Source: Azoarcus sp. Aa7
GTDB lineage: Bacteria; Pseudomonadota; Gammaproteobacteria; Burkholderiales; Rhodocyclaceae
Length of the DNA stretch: 64,000 nt
Assembly (NCBI RefSeq): GCF_014822185.1
Contig: NZ_QVLR01000080.1
Location: 48,501-112,500 of the forward strand
Direction of reading: 5' to 3'
Of this stretch, positions 1-7,939 are shown in pieces (the first letter of the stretch is position 1; every line of letters starts with the position of its first letter). The notes beneath the pieces were generated by a model. The model made no database searches, was not told the origin of the DNA, and saw only the letters and a program-made list of their open reading frames with translations. A program made the translations under genes and the position numbers.

Positions 1-35
1 CTTTGCATATTAAGCACATCCCGTCGTCAACCCGT

Positions 36-62
36 TAAAGTTCAGCCCAATTTTGCCGTAAC
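36..62 (+). promoter_or_regulatory. Candidate sigma-28 (FliA) promoter upstream of the riboswitch
   Basis: The sequence reads TAAAGTTC, exactly 11 nt, then GCCGTAAC. The enterobacterial FliA consensus is TAAAGTTT-N11-GCCGATAA, so the -35 matches 7 of 8 and the -10 keeps GCCG with one base missing before the AA. It ends about 35 nt before the riboswitch, so a transcript starting near 68-70 would carry the whole aptamer. This is inference from motif match only. Confidence 0.5.
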
Positions 63-95
63 TGCACATACGGTCGGCTCACATTCCCGACCGTC

Positions 96-200
96 CTGAA
101 AAGGGCAAACCCGTCGAAAGGCGGGGACGCAAAGTCACCGGTCCAAAAGGCTTAGGCCTCATGACAGCGGGACTGCCAGGTTACGAGACACCGGGTGGAT
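96..200 (+). promoter_or_regulatory. Cyclic-di-GMP-I (GEMM-I) riboswitch aptamer
   Basis: The core elements of the GEMM-I class are visible in order. AGGGCAAACC lies at 102-111. A hairpin 110-125 is capped by a GAAA tetraloop (116-119). GGGACGCAAAG lies at 124-134. A second, longer arm ends in a CAGCGGG...CCAGGTTACG segment at 165-185. The AGGGCAAACC segment is identical to that of the Vibrio Vc2 aptamer. This suggests that the guanine distinguishing c-di-GMP from cGAMP aptamers is kept, which is inference. The aptamer ends about 100 nt upstream of the metalloprotease start codon. Confidence 0.92.
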
Positions 201-253
201 CGAGAGGTCCCGCCACGTCGCCTGTCCGCCGCGCCATTGCGCGGGGGTCCGCA

Positions 254-293
254 GTACTCCCTGTCGTAACTGAACACGAGTCACGGGGAGTAC
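254..293 (+). promoter_or_regulatory. Hairpin sequestering the protease ribosome binding site (expression platform)
   Basis: Bases 254-264 (GTACTCCCTGT) pair with 283-293 (ACGGGGAGTAC) in 11 consecutive pairs, one of them G-U. The 3' arm contains the ribosome binding site GGGGAG (285-290), 9 nt before the ATG at 300. No U-run follows, so this looks like a translational switch rather than a terminator. Whether ligand binding opens or closes it cannot be decided by eye. Confidence 0.75.
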
Positions 294-299
294 CGCATC

Positions 300-2279
300 A
301 TGAAATCCACCACCACCACAAACGCGATGCGCCGCCGCGCAAGCCACCTTGCGCGCCTGGCCGGCGCCGGCCTCTTCACGACGCTGCTCGCGTTGTCTTC
401 CGCAAACACGGTTCTGGCCGCTCCGGCATTCACCGCCGAAGGGAGCGAAATCGGTCTCGGCTCGACTCAGGCCACCAAGGCGGCGCGCGCCGAGCAGCTG
501 ACGCAGGCCCTCCCGGGTCTGCACGCCGAATACCGTGCCGCGCCCACCCACCAGCAAGCAGCACGGCTCGATGAACTCGCCGCCGCGGTTGCGGAACGCA
601 AGGCCCTGCTCGCCGAACTCGTCAAGAACGACCCCGCCGCTGCGCTGCGACTCGCGCTTTCACCCAGCGTTCGCGCCAGCATGCCGGCGCAGGTGCGGAG
701 CGCCCTCGAACAGCATGTGGAGCTGGATGGCGAACTCGAAGTTTTTTATGAAGAGTATGCGAACAAGAAGGCGCGGCTGGTCAATTACCTCCGTACGCCC
801 CAAGGCCAGCGCATTTCCCTGCACTTCAAGGCCCAGCCTCCCGGACTGGTCACGGGTACGCAGGTCCGCGCCAAGGGGGTCCTGCTGGATGACTCGATGG
901 CCCTCGAATCGGGCGACGGCAGCCTGACCCTGGCCGCCAGGGGTGGCGCGACCGGCGGCAGCAACGGCGGGACGGCCGCGGGACCCAGCGCCACGGGCGA
1001 GCACAAGACCCTGGTGATCCTGGTCAACTTCCAGGACAACCCGATCCAGCCCTACACCCCCGACTTCGCGAAAACCGTACTGTCGACCACGAGCGACTAT
1101 TTCCGCGAGAACTCGAGCCAGCAGATGTGGCTGAACACGGATGTCACGGGCTGGTTCACGATCGCCAACAGTTCCAGCGTCTGCGACACCTGGACGATTG
1201 CCGCCCAAGCCAAGGAAGCAGCTTCGGCAGCGGGATACAATCTTTCCGCCTATACGCACCACGTCTATGTCTTCCCGCAGATTGCCTGCGGCTGGTGGGG
1301 GCTGTCGTCTGTCGGTGGCAGTCCGTCGAACACGTGGATCACCGGGGAACTCAAGCTCGGCGTGACGGCGCACGAACTCGGCCACGCCATCGGCCTGTTC
1401 CACTCGCATTCGCTCGATTGTGGCGCCGACACCCTCGGAACGACCTGCACCACCTATGAGTACGGCGACCAGATGGACATGATGGGCTCATCGAGTGCCG
1501 GCCACTACAATGCCTTCCAGAAAGAGCGCCTGGGCTGGCTGAATACGTCTGCATCGCCGGCGGTCACGACCGTCACGAGCGACGGCGTGTTCACCCTCGA
1601 ACCGTACGCTGCCACCGGAACCGGTCCGAAAGCCCTGAAGATCCCGAAATCCATCGACCCGCTCACCGGACAGCAAACCTGGTACTACGTCGAGTTTCGC
1701 CAGGCCGTCGGCTTCGACAGCGTGCTCGCCGGCAACACCAACGTTCTCAGCGGCGTGCTCATCCACACTGCCACGACGTCCAACGGCAACAGCGCCAACC
1801 TGCTCGACATGACGCCGAGCAGCGGCACCTCCATCTACCTGGACTGGAAAGACCCCGCCCTGATGGCCGGCGGCACTTTCGCGGATCCGGCTACCGGCGT
1901 GAGCATCACCTCGGATTCAGTGTCCTCGACGCAGGCCGTGGTCACGGTGCGGTTCGGTGCCGGAGGCTCGACGTCGTCCGCTCTGCTGAACGCGACCGGC
2001 TCGACCAGCCAGACGACCTACTTCCGCGGCCAGACGGTCTATCTGAGCGCGAACGTGAATGCCGGCGGCGTGCCGGTGGCCGGAGCGACGGTGTCCTTCA
2101 CGGTGACCAAAGCCAACGGTTCGCAGGTCAAAGGCAGCGCGACGACCGGAAGCGACGGCAAGGCCCTGTACCAGTTCCAGCTCAAGAAGCCGGACCCCGT
2201 CGGCACGTATCAGACCGGCATGGTCGCGGCGTATAACGGGCAGTCCGCCAGCACCGCCGTGTCCTTCAACGTTCAGTAA
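300..2279 (+). CDS. Secreted metzincin-type zinc metalloprotease with C-terminal Ig-like domain
   Basis: This 659-residue protein is predicted to be a secreted zinc endopeptidase. A signal peptide covers about residues 1-40, with a likely cleavage after VLA. The zinc site is H358-E-L-G-H-A-I-G-L-F-H368, the extended HExxHxxGxxH motif of metzincins. A Met-turn-like segment MDMMG follows at 392-396, then an NAFQKERLGWL segment reminiscent of gametolysin (M11)-like peptidases. The last 100 residues resemble an Ig-like/invasin-type beta domain, likely for surface or matrix binding. The start is fixed by GGGGAG nine bases upstream. The leader carries a c-di-GMP riboswitch, so synthesis is probably tied to the motile/sessile switch. 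The substrate is unknown, and M6-like assignment is an alternative. Confidence 0.87.
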   Translation: MKSTTTTNAMRRRASHLARLAGAGLFTTLLALSSANTVLAAPAFTAEGSEIGLGSTQATKAARAEQLTQALPGLHAEYRAAPTHQQAARLDELAAAVAERKALLAELVKNDPAAALRLALSPSVRASMPAQVRSALEQHVELDGELEVFYEEYANKKARLVNYLRTPQGQRISLHFKAQPPGLVTGTQVRAKGVLLDDSMALESGDGSLTLAARGGATGGSNGGTAAGPSATGEHKTLVILVNFQDNPIQPYTPDFAKTVLSTTSDYFRENSSQQMWLNTDVTGWFTIANSSSVCDTWTIAAQAKEAASAAGYNLSAYTHHVYVFPQIACGWWGLSSVGGSPSNTWITGELKLGVTAHELGHAIGLFHSHSLDCGADTLGTTCTTYEYGDQMDMMGSSSAGHYNAFQKERLGWLNTSASPAVTTVTSDGVFTLEPYAATGTGPKALKIPKSIDPLTGQQTWYYVEFRQAVGFDSVLAGNTNVLSGVLIHTATTSNGNSANLLDMTPSSGTSIYLDWKDPALMAGGTFADPATGVSITSDSVSSTQAVVTVRFGAGGSTSSALLNATGSTSQTTYFRGQTVYLSANVNAGGVPVAGATVSFTVTKANGSQVKGSATTGSDGKALYQFQLKKPDPVGTYQTGMVAAYNGQSASTAVSFNVQ

Positions 2280-2322
2280 GCTTCGCCGCTCCCGACCTCC
2301 CCGCGGGACCCGGCAAGCAAAG

Positions 2323-2369
2323 AAACTCCCGCTGGTTCCGGCAAATGCCGGCAAGACCAGCGGGAGTTT
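2323..2369. terminator. Bidirectional hairpin terminator between convergent genes
   Basis: AAACTCCCGCTGGT (2323-2336) pairs perfectly with ACCAGCGGGAGTTT (2356-2369), and a second small stem sits in the loop. The outer A/T ends give a short U-run on either strand. It lies between the protease gene and the convergent dsbA-like gene. Confidence 0.8.
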
Positions 2370-2400
2370 CCGTTAACCGCTTTCCCCACGTCCGATCGAT

Positions 2401-3183
2401 CTACTGCTTGCTCTCCACCAGCAGTTTGTCGATCTCCTGCTTGAGCAATGCGTAGGCCTGGGCCCCGCGCATGATGCGCACGTTCTTCATGCTGCCATCG
2501 GCGCTCATCCCCAGCAGGAACGTCGGCGTGCCGGTCACCGTGAGCTTGCGGCCCACGTCGATATCGTTGCGGATGCGCTCCACGTACTTGCCACTCTCCA
2601 GGCATTGCTTGAATGACCCGGCGTTGAGCTCGAGAGCCGATGCGTGGTCCAACAGCCGCTCGACCGCAAGGGCCTGCTGGTTCGCGAATAGGCGGTCGTG
2701 CATCTCCCAGTACCGCCCCTGCGCTCCCGCGCAGTGCGCCGCCTCGGCCGCCTTCAGGGCCTGCGGATGGATGGACTCCAAGGGGAAGTCGCGGAACACG
2801 TAACGCACCTTGCCGGTGGCGATATAGTCCCGGTCGATCTGCGACAGCGAATTGTCCGCGTGGCGCTTGCAGAACGGGCACTGGTAATCGGAAAACTCCA
2901 TCACGGTGAGCTGCGCGTCCCGCACCCCCTTGACCGGCGCGTCGCCGATCGCGACGACGGCATCGATGGATTGCACGAGGGGCGGCGGCGGTGGCGGCAT
3001 GCGCGCCTGGAGCTGCTTCTTGATTTCGTCGAGATCCTTGCGCAGGGCGTCCTGGCTCTGCCTTACGGCTTCGACATCGCGGCGCAACTGATCCATCTCC
3101 CCTGTCTTCTGCGCCAAGGCTGGCACAGTCAAACCCGCAAGGGACAAACCCGTCATTGCCGCGCATAGCGTCATTCGGTTCAT
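2401..3183 (-). CDS. Exported DsbA-family thiol oxidoreductase
   Basis: This 260-residue protein is probably a periplasmic disulfide oxidoreductase or isomerase. Residues 1-24 form a signal peptide (cleavage near ALA-Q). Residues 28-60 form a charged helical, possibly coiled-coil stretch followed by a polyproline run (63-68). A thioredoxin-like domain then carries the active site C102-P-F-C105 after the strand LTVMEFSDYQ. A GTPTF segment near the C-terminus supplies the expected cis-proline loop. The N-terminal helix suggests a DsbG/ScsC-like or other multimerising member rather than classical DsbA. It is convergent with the secreted protease, which contains cysteines, so a role in its folding is possible but unproven. 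Confidence 0.85.
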   Translation of the reverse strand: MNRMTLCAAMTGLSLAGLTVPALAQKTGEMDQLRRDVEAVRQSQDALRKDLDEIKKQLQARMPPPPPPLVQSIDAVVAIGDAPVKGVRDAQLTVMEFSDYQCPFCKRHADNSLSQIDRDYIATGKVRYVFRDFPLESIHPQALKAAEAAHCAGAQGRYWEMHDRLFANQQALAVERLLDHASALELNAGSFKQCLESGKYVERIRNDIDVGRKLTVTGTPTFLLGMSADGSMKNVRIMRGAQAYALLKQEIDKLLVESKQ

Positions 3184-3239
3184 GGCATCACTTCCATGTG
3201 CGTGATCGAGCGGCCTGGATTGGCGCTGATATGCACGAA

Positions 3240-3269
3240 CCCCCTCGACCTGTTGCCCGATCGAGGGGG
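3240..3269 (-). terminator. Hairpin downstream of the DUF11-repeat gene
   Basis: CCCCCTCGA (3240-3248) and TCGAGGGGG (3261-3269) form a perfect 9-bp stem with a 12-nt loop, in the gap between the DUF11-repeat gene and the dsbA-like gene. Only a short TT follows on the minus strand, so termination efficiency is uncertain. Confidence 0.5.
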
Positions 3270-3379
3270 TCCGAACGCGTCTCCATTTCCTGACTTACCC
3301 CGCGGGAGGGCCTCACGGTCTCGTCCGTTCTCAGGAAGAGACCCTTGGGCCAGCCCGGTCGGGGCATTCTGTGCAACGG

Positions 3380-4846
3380 TTACGGGAACGTCACGGTGAT
3401 ATTGACACCCGCCGTATCACGCAGCGGCGGAGCACCGTAAGGCACGCCATCATCGTCCGTCGCCGCTCCATCCAGGGTGTTGGTGTGCAAGCCGGTGGTG
3501 GCGATCCTGCCAACGAACGAGCACGTGTAGTTGCCACTCGGGGCAATCGCCTGGGGAACCGCGCAAGTGGTGCTGATGACGTTGCCAGCCGCCACGGTGA
3601 TGTCGCCGAACTTGTCGTCAGTGAGCGAACTCAGCGTCAGCGTATCGACCACGGAGTTGTTGGTCACCGCAACGGAGTACTGCACATCTACGGCAACGGC
3701 CTGCGTTGCGGTCGCGGTCTTGGCGAGACTCGGCGGAGTCGATACGTCGACATAAGTCACGTCGGCCGGATCGTCGTCGCAGAGATTCGAATGACCGAAA
3801 TCGTCCGTTCCGCAAGCGGTCACGATGTCCGTGATCTTGTCACCCGTGTTACCCGCTCCCACCGTCACCGTGAACTGGCAGAGGTAGGGGTTCAGGCCAC
3901 CCGGGTCATTGCTCTCGGCCGGGATCGTCGCCAACGTACACGTCGTGGCCGTGATGCCATTGTGGCCGGTCGTCGTGATGTCGCCGTACAGGTTGTCCAC
4001 GAGGCTATCCAGCGCCACGTCCGACACCTGCGCATTGTTGGTCACCGCGACGCTGTACGTCACGGAACCACCGGTTTCGAGCACCGTCGGCGTCACCGCC
4101 TCCTTCACGACGGTAATGCTCGCCGTCTCGAGGAACACGTCGATGTTGAGGTCACCGCAATTACATTTCGACGGTGATCCCGGGTATGCATCGAAGGTAC
4201 TCGCGGACCCGAACGTGGCCGAGTCGCAAACCTCGTTTGCCCCCGGCTGACGCCAAGTCGTACACCAGGGCAGATTCACCTTGCTGTCGCCATTGGTGTC
4301 GTTACACATCGTCGTGATGGTCTGATGAATGACCTGCGGGTTGTGCGCATCATCGATGTCGCCGCAAATGTCCGGGGGCGAATCCTTGTTGATGAAGGTC
4401 GGCGAATTCGCAGCGGTTACCACATTCGGCGCGCACACCCCGGTCAATGCGCCATCGGCCCCGCCACCATCTTGGGCGATATAGAGACCGAGGTCGTAAC
4501 GGGCCTGCGCCGTCAAGGGCATCGTGAAGTCAGCAGTGAAAGTGAATTGCTGGCCGGATACACAAGTGAACTGCCCTAGCGGGTTCGGGTCCTGGCAACC
4601 ATCATTGTTCAGGTCCCGTGGTCCTCCGGGCGGGGACACCACGATACAGATGTTGGCGACCGAAGACAGCGTTACGTCATTGGCGGTACAAGTCAGGCCC
4701 TGGGTATTGCCGTGCGCCATCCACACATCCTGAATACAACTCTGGGCCGACACGGGTGGCGCCCCCAGAAGCAGCCCTCCCACTACAAGCGTCGCTGCGC
4801 CGATTATGCGCGCACACGAACGCAACCATCTCGTAAAGCTTGTCAT
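3380..4846 (-). CDS. Exported DUF11-repeat (conserved repeat domain) protein
   Basis: This 488-residue protein was not assigned a function. It starts with a signal peptide (about residues 1-35, ending PVSAQ). A cysteine-rich middle region of about 200 residues follows. Then come two copies of the DUF11-type repeat, recognised by the phrase SV.YSVAVTNN...VDTLTL/VALDSL and D..FGDI in both copies (roughly residues 245-365 and 380-488). Such repeats form beta-sandwich stalks in surface proteins. No LPxTG, PEP-CTERM or autotransporter tail is visible, and the chain stops right after the second repeat, so how it is retained is unclear. A LuxR-type gene lies upstream on the same strand, separated by a 14-bp triple repeat. 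Confidence 0.7.
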   Translation of the reverse strand: MTSFTRWLRSCARIIGAATLVVGGLLLGAPPVSAQSCIQDVWMAHGNTQGLTCTANDVTLSSVANICIVVSPPGGPRDLNNDGCQDPNPLGQFTCVSGQQFTFTADFTMPLTAQARYDLGLYIAQDGGGADGALTGVCAPNVVTAANSPTFINKDSPPDICGDIDDAHNPQVIHQTITTMCNDTNGDSKVNLPWCTTWRQPGANEVCDSATFGSASTFDAYPGSPSKCNCGDLNIDVFLETASITVVKEAVTPTVLETGGSVTYSVAVTNNAQVSDVALDSLVDNLYGDITTTGHNGITATTCTLATIPAESNDPGGLNPYLCQFTVTVGAGNTGDKITDIVTACGTDDFGHSNLCDDDPADVTYVDVSTPPSLAKTATATQAVAVDVQYSVAVTNNSVVDTLTLSSLTDDKFGDITVAAGNVISTTCAVPQAIAPSGNYTCSFVGRIATTGLHTNTLDGAATDDDGVPYGAPPLRDTAGVNITVTFP

Positions 4847-5026
4847 GACGTCCTCCTATCCGCTTCGGGGCAAGGTTCGCCCGGTCGGGGGCCAGCGCGG
4901 CCCTGGCAGGGGAAACCCGTTCTGCGCGGGGCGCCCCCAACTGTCATCGGTGTGCAGTCATCCCACCTGACGAGCCGACGTTCAGTTCTTTATGGATAGC
5001 AGAGGAATGCGACTGGAATGGTGCTG

Positions 5027-5068
5027 CGGTGGCCTAGGTCCGGTGGCCTAGGTCCGCTGGCCTAGGCC
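5027..5068. repeat. Three tandem 14-bp repeats
   Basis: CGGTGGCCTAGGTC occurs at 5027-5040 and again at 5041-5054, followed by the variant CGCTGGCCTAGGCC at 5055-5068. Each unit contains the palindrome CCTAGG. The array lies 17 bp beyond the stop codon of the luxR-type gene and about 180 bp upstream of the DUF11-repeat gene. Confidence 0.9.
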
Positions 5069-5084
5069 ATTTGCCTCGGGAATT

Positions 5085-5756
5085 TCAGTGGGGCGCAGGA
5101 GCGCCCGGGAAGTTGCGCGGCTGGGTCAGCTGGGCGCGGCGGGTGACGCCGAGCTTGGCGAAGACGTGGCTCAGATGCGCCTTGACGGTCTTGTCGCTCA
5201 AGCCCAACGTCTTGGCGATCTCCTTGTTCGTACAGCCGCGCGCGATCAGCAGGACGATTTCCTCTTCCCGGGGGCTCAGCTTTTCCGCGGCGCCCGAGGT
5301 CTCGCGGGACTGGGGCGGCAGGTTGATCGTGTCGATGAGGCTCGTCAGCGCATGGGCGAGTTTCTCGCGCCCGAGCCAGATTTCCCCGCGCTGGATCGCG
5401 CGGATGGCATCCGCATATTCCCGGCTGTCGCAGCACTTCGATATGAAGCCGCTCACACCGTGTAGCAGAGCATCCTCGACGCACTTGTCGGTCAGCGCTG
5501 TGGCTGCCATCAGGATCGCCGTTTTCGGGCTCGAACGGTGAAGGGACGCAAGCACACCGATCGGCTCCGCGCCCGAGGAATCCGCATCGAACACCAGGAT
5601 GTCCACCTGCAGGGCGTCGAACAACGCCGGAAGCTGAAGGCAGCTGACCACCTGAGCTACCAGCTGAACGCCCGCCCGCTCCGTGGCCGCACCGACCTTG
5701 TCGCAGAAGCTCCTGTCCGGACTTGCGACCAAGGCGGTTGGGACCTTCAATTCCAT
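5085..5756 (-). CDS. NarL/FixJ-type LuxR-family response regulator
   Basis: This 223-residue transcription regulator has a receiver-like domain (about residues 1-120) with an aspartate in the strand DILVFDAD. Its acidic pocket is less canonical than in typical receivers, so phosphorylation is uncertain. A C-terminal LuxR helix-turn-helix begins LSPREEEIVLLIARG and includes NKEIAKTLGLSDKTVKAHL. The open frame extends far upstream, but the start MELKVPT is chosen because AGAGAGG lies just before it and a good promoter lies upstream. The next gene on the same strand is the exported DUF11 protein, a possible target. No partner kinase is adjacent. Confidence 0.8.
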   Translation of the reverse strand: MELKVPTALVASPDRSFCDKVGAATERAGVQLVAQVVSCLQLPALFDALQVDILVFDADSSGAEPIGVLASLHRSSPKTAILMAATALTDKCVEDALLHGVSGFISKCCDSREYADAIRAIQRGEIWLGREKLAHALTSLIDTINLPPQSRETSGAAEKLSPREEEIVLLIARGCTNKEIAKTLGLSDKTVKAHLSHVFAKLGVTRRAQLTQPRNFPGAPAPH

Positions 5757-5826
5757 CACGGTCAACCTCTCTGCCTGACCTTGCCGGTCTTCTTCTGGGG
5801 CATTTACCCCACCAACCTCTCTTTCA

Positions 5827-5855
5827 TTTATAGGCCAGTTGTTACCAAGTGTCAC
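5827..5855 (-). promoter_or_regulatory. Predicted sigma-70 promoter of the LuxR-type regulator
   Basis: On the minus strand GTGACA (5855-5850), a 17-bp spacer and TATAAA (5832-5827) form a near-consensus promoter. Transcription would start near 5820, leaving a leader of about 65 nt before the ATG at 5756. Confidence 0.55.
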
Positions 5856-6027
5856 GGGCGGAACTACCCGCGACGAGGCGTCCGAAGCGATTCGAAGGCC
5901 GCTCGTGCGCGACGCCCGCCGACACCCCGAATGCATGATCGAGGCGTATATTGGCGGGCGCAACTTGCAGACTGCATTCCCTAACCTCCGGACGGAGCCG
6001 CCGTCCGGCCAACCAGGAGATACGCGC

Positions 6028-6324
6028 ATGTCCCGTCTGATCGCCCCCCTTATCGCCACCCTCTCCGCCGCCCTGTTCCTCGCCGGCCCCGCCTTCGCGC
6101 AGGCCCCCGCCGGCGATTCGATGTGCGAATCCAAGGCCATCGACAAGAACGGCAAACCGCTCGTCGGCGCCGCCAAGTCGTCCTTCATGAAGAAGTGCCA
6201 CACCGAGGCCGTGAACACCGAATGCTCCGCGAAGGCCCTCGACAAGAACGGCAAGCCGCTCGCCGGCGCGGCGAAGAACTCGTTCATGAAGAAGTGCCAG
6301 GCCGACATGAAGGCGGCCAAGTAA
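6028..6324 (+). CDS. PsiF-repeat periplasmic protein
   Basis: This 98-residue small exported protein has a signal peptide of about 24 residues ending PAFAQ. It then carries two tandem PsiF repeats, each with the pattern C..KA.DKNGKPL.GAAK.SFMKKC, so two cysteines per repeat. The E. coli PsiF protein is phosphate-starvation inducible, but the molecular role of the family is unknown. A ribosome binding site (AGGAGA) lies about 10 nt before the ATG. The longer open frame upstream lacks a start of comparable quality. It stands alone between divergent and downstream unrelated genes. Confidence 0.87.
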   Translation: MSRLIAPLIATLSAALFLAGPAFAQAPAGDSMCESKAIDKNGKPLVGAAKSSFMKKCHTEAVNTECSAKALDKNGKPLAGAAKNSFMKKCQADMKAAK

Positions 6325-6470
6325 GGAGACACGCGCCCCGGCTCCGGCACGGCTGCTCCCTCCCCTTCAAGGGGGAGGAACAACGGCGGCGGGCGCGAAT
6401 CCCCCTGACGCCGACGTGCTTGTTTCGTCTTCCTCAGCAACTATCCTGAGAGTCTTAGGAGGGCGAGCGC

Positions 6471-7592
6471 ATGGACCGGATCGTATTGCTGATCGGAACG
6501 CGCAAGGGCGCGTTCCTCCTGCACACCGACAGTTCGCGGCGCGAGTGGCGTCTCACCGGCCCGCATTTCCTCGGCTCCGCGGTGCACCACATGGTGCTCG
6601 ACCCGCGCGACCGCAAGACATTGCTGATGGGCACGCGCCCGGGGCATCTCGGCCCGACGGTGTTCCGTTCGACCGACCTCGGCGAACACTGGCAGGAGGC
6701 GACCCGACCGCCCGCCTTCGCGGCGTCGGCCGACCCCAAGGCGGCAAGCGTAGACATCGTCTTCTGGCTCACCCCCGGTCACGCTTCGGAACCGGGCGTG
6801 TGGTACGCCGGCACCGTGCCGCCCGGACTCTTCCGCTCCGGGGATGGCGGCGACACCTGGCAGGAAGTGCCCGGCTTCAACCACGAACTCCTGCCCAACC
6901 TGCGCGAGGTCATCGGCCCGATTCCGGGCGGCCCGCCGCTCCACTCGATCTGCATCGACCCGCGCGATGCGCGCCACATGTACGTGTCGCTGTCCTCGGG
7001 CGGCACTTTCGAGAGCACCGACGCCGGCGCGAACTGGCGCGCGCTGAACCGCGGCATCGCCGCCGATTTCCTCCCCGACCCCGATGCCGACGTGGGCCAC
7101 GATCCGCACCGCGTCGCGCTCCACCCGCTCGCGCCGGACCGGCTGTACCAGCAGAACCACTGCGGCATCTACCGCCTGGACCGCCCCGGCGACCGCTGGC
7201 AGCGCATCGGCCGCGCGATGCCCGCCGAGGTCGGCGACATCGGCTTTCCGATCGTGCTCCATCCGCGCGACCCCGACACGCTGTGGGTATTCCCGATGGA
7301 GGGCACCGAGAACTGGCCGCGCACCTCGCCCGGCGGACAGCCCGCGGCGTATCGCAGCCGCGACGGCGGCGAAAGCTGGGAGCGCCAGGACAACGGCCTG
7401 CCGCGCGGGCACGCGTGGTGGACGGTGAAGCGCCAGGCCTTCTGCGCCGACACCGCCAAGCCGCTCGGGCTGTATTTCGGCACCACCTGCGGCGAGCTGT
7501 GGGGCAGCCACGACGAGGGCGACACCTGGCTGTGCCTCGCCGAGCACCTGCCGGAAATCTTCTCCGTCGAGTTCGCCGCGCCAGCCCCATGA
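6471..7592 (+). CDS. BNR/Asp-box repeat beta-propeller protein (sialidase-like fold)
   Basis: This 373-residue cytoplasmic protein has no signal peptide. At least five Asp-box motifs of the S.D.G..W type are visible (RSTDLGEHW, RSGDGGDTW, ESTDAGANW, RSRDGGESW, GSHDEGDTW), evenly spaced along the chain, which is the hallmark of a BNR beta-propeller. Automatic annotation often calls such proteins exo-alpha-sialidase or glycosyl hydrolase, but I see no catalytic signature that proves this. The stop overlaps the start of the MoaD/ThiS-like gene (ATGA), so the two are translationally coupled and probably act together. An AGGAGGG ribosome binding site precedes the ATG. Confidence 0.75.
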   Translation: MDRIVLLIGTRKGAFLLHTDSSRREWRLTGPHFLGSAVHHMVLDPRDRKTLLMGTRPGHLGPTVFRSTDLGEHWQEATRPPAFAASADPKAASVDIVFWLTPGHASEPGVWYAGTVPPGLFRSGDGGDTWQEVPGFNHELLPNLREVIGPIPGGPPLHSICIDPRDARHMYVSLSSGGTFESTDAGANWRALNRGIAADFLPDPDADVGHDPHRVALHPLAPDRLYQQNHCGIYRLDRPGDRWQRIGRAMPAEVGDIGFPIVLHPRDPDTLWVFPMEGTENWPRTSPGGQPAAYRSRDGGESWERQDNGLPRGHAWWTVKRQAFCADTAKPLGLYFGTTCGELWGSHDEGDTWLCLAEHLPEIFSVEFAAPAP

Positions 7593-7855
7593 GCGTCCGC
7601 GTCGTCGTTCCCGGCCAGCTCTTCAGCTACACCGACGGCCAGTCCCGCCTCGTCGCCGGAGGCACGACGCTGGGCGATGTGCTCGACGACCTCGACCGCC
7701 GCCATCCCGGCATGCGCTTCCGCGTCGTCGACGAACACGGCGCGATCCGCCCGCATGTGCGCTTCTTCATCAACCGCCAGCCTGCCCTCGCGCTGTCATG
7801 CACGCTCGCCGACGGCGACGAACTCGTCGTTGTCGGTGCGCTCAGCGGCGGCTAG
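7589..7855 (+). CDS. MoaD/ThiS-family ubiquitin-like protein
   Basis: This 88-residue beta-grasp protein ends in ...GALSGG. The free C-terminal Gly-Gly is required in MoaD and ThiS for adenylation and thiocarboxylate formation. The sequence follows the MoaD pattern (TLGDVLDDLDRRHPGMRFRV, then FFINRQ and a DGDELVVVGALSGG end). It overlaps the upstream BNR-propeller gene by 4 bp. No MoaE, ThiG or E1-like partner lies nearby. It may therefore be a specialised sulfur carrier acting with the propeller protein rather than part of molybdopterin or thiamine synthesis. That role is inference. Confidence 0.85.
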   Translation: MSVRVVVPGQLFSYTDGQSRLVAGGTTLGDVLDDLDRRHPGMRFRVVDEHGAIRPHVRFFINRQPALALSCTLADGDELVVVGALSGG

Positions 7856-7939
7856 GCTGCATACTGTCCGGCACATTCCGGCCGTATCGGGCGCACCACC
7901 CCGGCCGGAGCGGGCGCACGCGCAGACGGGGACGAGGCG

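Noticed and set aside
5757..6440. The 451-codon version of the LuxR-type regulator
   Set aside because: The extra 228 codons run antisense through the PsiF gene and the regulator's own predicted promoter. The MELKVPT start has a ribosome binding site.
6471..7592. Calling the BNR protein a sialidase
   Set aside because: Asp-boxes only show the propeller fold. The sialidase arginine triad and FRIP motif were not seen.
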